NCBI GenBank assembly: GCA_900290295.1
Contig: OMSW01000275.1
Location: 656 to 39,056, forward strand
DNA from: Burkholderiales bacterium
GTDB lineage: Bacteria > Pseudomonadota > Gammaproteobacteria > Burkholderiales > Burkholderiaceae_F
DNA length: 38,401 bases
Direction of reading: 5' to 3'
Positions within the stretch are counted from its first letter, which is position 1; each line of letters starts with the position of its first letter. A model generated the notes under the pieces. That model made no database searches and was not told where the DNA came from. It saw only the letters and a list, made by a program, of their open reading frames with translations. The position numbers and the translations under genes were made by a program. Below, one piece after another: positions 36,107 through 38,401 of this stretch.

Positions 36107-37559
36107 CTACGCGAACCAGTGGGCGCGGGACCGCCATGATCAGCGCACTGGCTCGCGGCGCGTCGATTCCCGCCATTTCAACGAGTTCGTCAACGCCCAA
36201 GTCACCGAGTTCATCGCGTGTCCGAACGCCGCCGGCCGCGAGCTTGATCGCCAAGTCCGTGTCCATGCCGTCGAGCTCGAGCAAGGACTTGTCCGCGCGG
36301 TCAAGGTTCTCTTCGCGCTTGATCGCCTCGGTCAGAACCACGTTGCGGGCCCTCGTACGCAACTCCTCGACGGTATCGGCATCGAAGGCCGATATCTCGA
36401 GCAGCTCGTTCACCGGAACGTAGGCGATTTCCTCCACGCTGGAGAAGCCCTCACCGATCAGGATGTCGGCTACTTCCTGATCGACGTCCAGACTCTGCAT
36501 AAACGAGTTGCGGATGCCCTCGCGTTCCTGCTGCTGCTTCTGGGTCGACTCCTCGGCCGTCATGATGTTGATCTGCCAACCCGTCAGCTCGGAGGCCAGG
36601 CGCACGTTCTGGCCGCTGCGACCGATGGCGATGGCCAGGTTGTCCTCGTCTACCACGACGTCCATGGCGTGCTTGTCCTCGTCGACCACGATCGAGGATA
36701 CGTTGGCCGGCGCCAGCGCACCGATGACGAACTGCGCCGGATCGTCCGACCAGAGCACGATGTCAACACGCTCGCCACCGAGCTCGTTGGTGACGGCCTG
36801 GACCCGCGACCCACGCATGCCGACACAGGTGCCGATCGGATCAATTCGGCGATCGTTGGTCCAGACGGCGATCTTGGCGCGAACCCCAGGATCGCGCGCT
36901 GCCGACTTGATCTGCAGCAGGCCCTGTTCGATCTCGGGCACCTCGAGTTCGAACAGCTTCATGAGAAATTCCGGCGCGGTGCGCGAAACGATGACCTGCG
37001 GCCCGCGCAGGGAACGGTCGACCTTGGCAACGTAGGCCCGGGCCCGATCGCAGGTTTTCCTTCGGAATCATCTCGGAGCGCGGCAGGCGCGCCTCGATCT
37101 TGCCGATCTCGATAATGACGTCACCTTTGTCCATGCGCTTGACAGTCCCATTGACGATGCTGTCGTTGCGCGCCAGGAATTCGGCCAGCAGCTGCTCGCG
37201 TTCCGCGTCGCGGATTTTCTGCAGGATGACCTGCTTCGTGTCCTGCGCGAAACGCCGTCCAAGGTCCTGCCGCGGCAACTGCTCCTCGATATATTCATCA
37301 ATTTCGATGTCGGGAATCTGTTCGCGTGGTGACCGGGCTCCTGCAGGCCCGCCTCGTCTGGAACGACGTGCCAGCGGCGGAAGGCATCGTATTCGCCGCT
37401 TTCCCGATCAACGGCCACGCGAATTTCGACGTCTTCCTCGGCAAACAGTCGCTTGGTGGCGGAGGCAAGCGCCGATTCGAGCGCGCCAAAGACGATTTCC
37501 TTGGGCACGCTCTTCTCGCGTGCCAAAGCGTCAACTAGCAGCAGAATTTCTCGACTCAT
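36107..37559 (-). pseudogene. nusA: Transcription factor NusA, split by three frame breaks (probably sequence error)
   Basis: The parts of NusA are all present but in different frames. The N-terminal domain runs from ATG 37559 (MSREILLLVDALAREK ... [12 protein letters not shown]) to about 37340. An S1 domain follows ([16 protein letters not shown] ... ENLR) to about 37050, then [13 protein letters not shown], the KH domains ([28 protein letters not shown]), and acidic repeats to the C-terminus. The first break lacks roughly 20 bases, the second a few bases, and the third is one extra C near 36131. Removing that C restores the ending AHWFA and a stop at 36107-36109. NusA controls pausing and termination and is essential in most bacteria, so errors in the sequence are more likely than true loss. 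Confidence 0.9.
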
Positions 37560-37584
37560 GGCTCAAACCCTATATCGTCAACGA

Positions 37585-38253
37585 TCATTCTGTGCGCGAT
37601 TGCGCCGTACGATCGATCGCATCGCGGTCGAACTCCCATTCGGGCGCAAGGCGCGCCTTTTCGACGTCGGCCAGCGCAAACTCTAACGTCTCGCCCACTT
37701 CCACCTTGCGGGCACGGGATCCGCGTTTGCCGCGCGGGCCCGGCGGCGGTGGTTCCGGCACCAGTGTCATGCGCACACGATCCGATGCACCGTGCGCCGC
37801 CGCAAGCCCCGACACAAGCCCAAGAAGGCGTCCGCGCAAGCGCCGCCGGCCATCGATGGGCGAATACAACTGCACCTTGACCATGGCCCCGGCAAAGCGC
37901 ACGAAGTCGCGTGCGCCCCGAAGCGGACGGTCCATCCCCGGCGACGAGACCTCGAGCCGGTCATAATCGATGCCCTCGACGGCAAACAAGTGGGTCAATT
38001 GCCGGCTAACCCGCTCGCAATCGTCGATGCCGATTCGTTCTGCACCCCCGGCGCTCGCCCCGGCGCCATCGGCCGCGGCGAGGTCCAGGGTCACCCGCAA
38101 AAGCCCATGACCGGCCCGCTCGAGATCAACCAGCTCATAGCCGAGTCCCGCCACCGTGCGCGCAACCAGTTCGGCCAGTGGCGACGAGGGCATCGCGCCA
38201 TCGGCTGCTACCGCCAAAGTCGGCTCCCGCATCTCGTCCCGCACCCTGTTCAC
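37585..38253 (-). CDS. rimP: Ribosome maturation factor RimP
   Basis: This protein of up to 222 residues is a 30S maturation factor. Family motifs are [59 protein letters not shown] and a C-terminal Sm-like part. It is longer than usual through a Gly/Ala insert near residue 62 and a Pro/Gly/Arg-rich loop near 165-180. GTG 38253 gives the longest form. ATG 38193 (MPSSPLAEL) matches the family's normal beginning, and neither has a strong ribosome binding site. It is the first gene of the run, 25 bp before nusA. Confidence 0.94.
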   Translation of the reverse strand: MNRVRDEMREPTLAVAADGAMPSSPLAELVARTVAGLGYELVDLERAGHGLLRVTLDLAAADGAGASAGGAERIGIDDCERVSRQLTHLFAVEGIDYDRLEVSSPGMDRPLRGARDFVRFAGAMVKVQLYSPIDGRRRLRGRLLGLVSGLAAAHGASDRVRMTLVPEPPPPGPRGKRGSRARKVEVGETLEFALADVEKARLAPEWEFDRDAIDRTAQSRTE

Positions 38254-38343
38254 TCGCCGTCCGCCATCGCGTCAAGTCCGCCGTCGACCAGCACGGTGGA
38301 CCGATCCCGTGGTCGGCCAGACGTGCGCGCCTTGCGCAGCAAA

Positions 38344-38374
38344 AAAAAATGGGCCGTCGTCGAGCCCATTTTTT
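38344..38374. terminator. Bidirectional intrinsic terminator
   Basis: An 11-bp perfect stem (AAAAAATGGGC with GCCCATTTTTT, 9-base loop CGTCGTCGA) is flanked by A9 on one side and T6 on the other, so it would stop transcripts on either strand. It lies about 90 bp before rimP and separates that operon from whatever lies to the right. On the minus strand it could also act as a leader attenuator. Confidence 0.85.
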
Positions 38375-38401
38375 CTCATCAACAGGCTGGCGCTACGGCT
38401 C

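Noticed and set aside
33267-36962. A 1231-residue NusA-IF2 fusion protein
   Set aside because: The open frame results from one extra C near 36131; removing it restores the normal NusA ending and stop at 36107-36109, and IF-2 has its own normal start at 36065.
35271-37115. Plus-strand frame of 614 codons
   Set aside because: It is antisense to infB and nusA and has no recognisable domain.

Overview
The window comes from a GC-rich proteobacterium, most likely a betaproteobacterium of the Burkholderiales type. The right end carries the conserved run rimP-nusA-infB-rbfA-truB-typA, all on the minus strand, and the encoded proteins look betaproteobacterial. The taxonomic call is inference; no 16S gene is present.

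Positions 1-22,000 form an accessory region dominated by one apparent system. A minus-strand operon (12048 to 1487) encodes, in transcription order, a NodT-type outer-membrane factor, a membrane protein with two FHA domains, an HlyD-type adaptor, a PpiC-type prolyl isomerase, a C39-peptidase ABC exporter with two cyclic-nucleotide-binding-like domains, and a sigma54 enhancer-binding protein. Spacings are 49 nt, a 4-nt overlap, 50 nt, 17 nt and a 4-nt overlap. At the left edge a 94-residue peptide (51-335) has a leader resembling double-glycine leaders and is a candidate substrate. Around this sit parts that in type VI secretion form the threonine phosphorylation pathway: two PP2C phosphatases, a TagH-like FHA protein and a Ser/Thr kinase. 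A FecR-like protein and a c-type-heme sensor lie in the kinase operon, and a hybrid histidine kinase/LuxR response regulator pair lies nearby. No T6SS structural gene is present. The reading offered here is a phospho-regulated, possibly cyclic-nucleotide-gated type I peptide exporter.

The same region is scarred. There is a PP2C N-terminal remnant (335-487), a truncated FecR-like gene (12365-12650), and the remains of a tad pilus locus (17465-18653: a TadE-like C-terminal fragment and a TadC/DUF192 chimera). A stretch of the ABC exporter is missing, which breaks its frame near 3857. nusA also carries three frame breaks, which in an essential gene points to sequence or assembly error, so the exporter lesion needs confirmation before it is called real.

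Positions 22,000-30,000 hold ordinary or unlinked genes: a small membrane peptide, an SGNH-type hydrolase, a YceI-like lipoprotein, a methyltransferase, a fused CoA-transferase, and a Tyr/Pro-rich exported protein followed by a TetR regulator. A 16-bp perfect palindrome overlaps the probable promoter of this last pair and is a good candidate operator. From 29,972 to the end lie the translation and transcription housekeeping genes, bounded on the right by a bidirectional terminator. No tRNA, rRNA, CRISPR array or insertion sequence was recognised.
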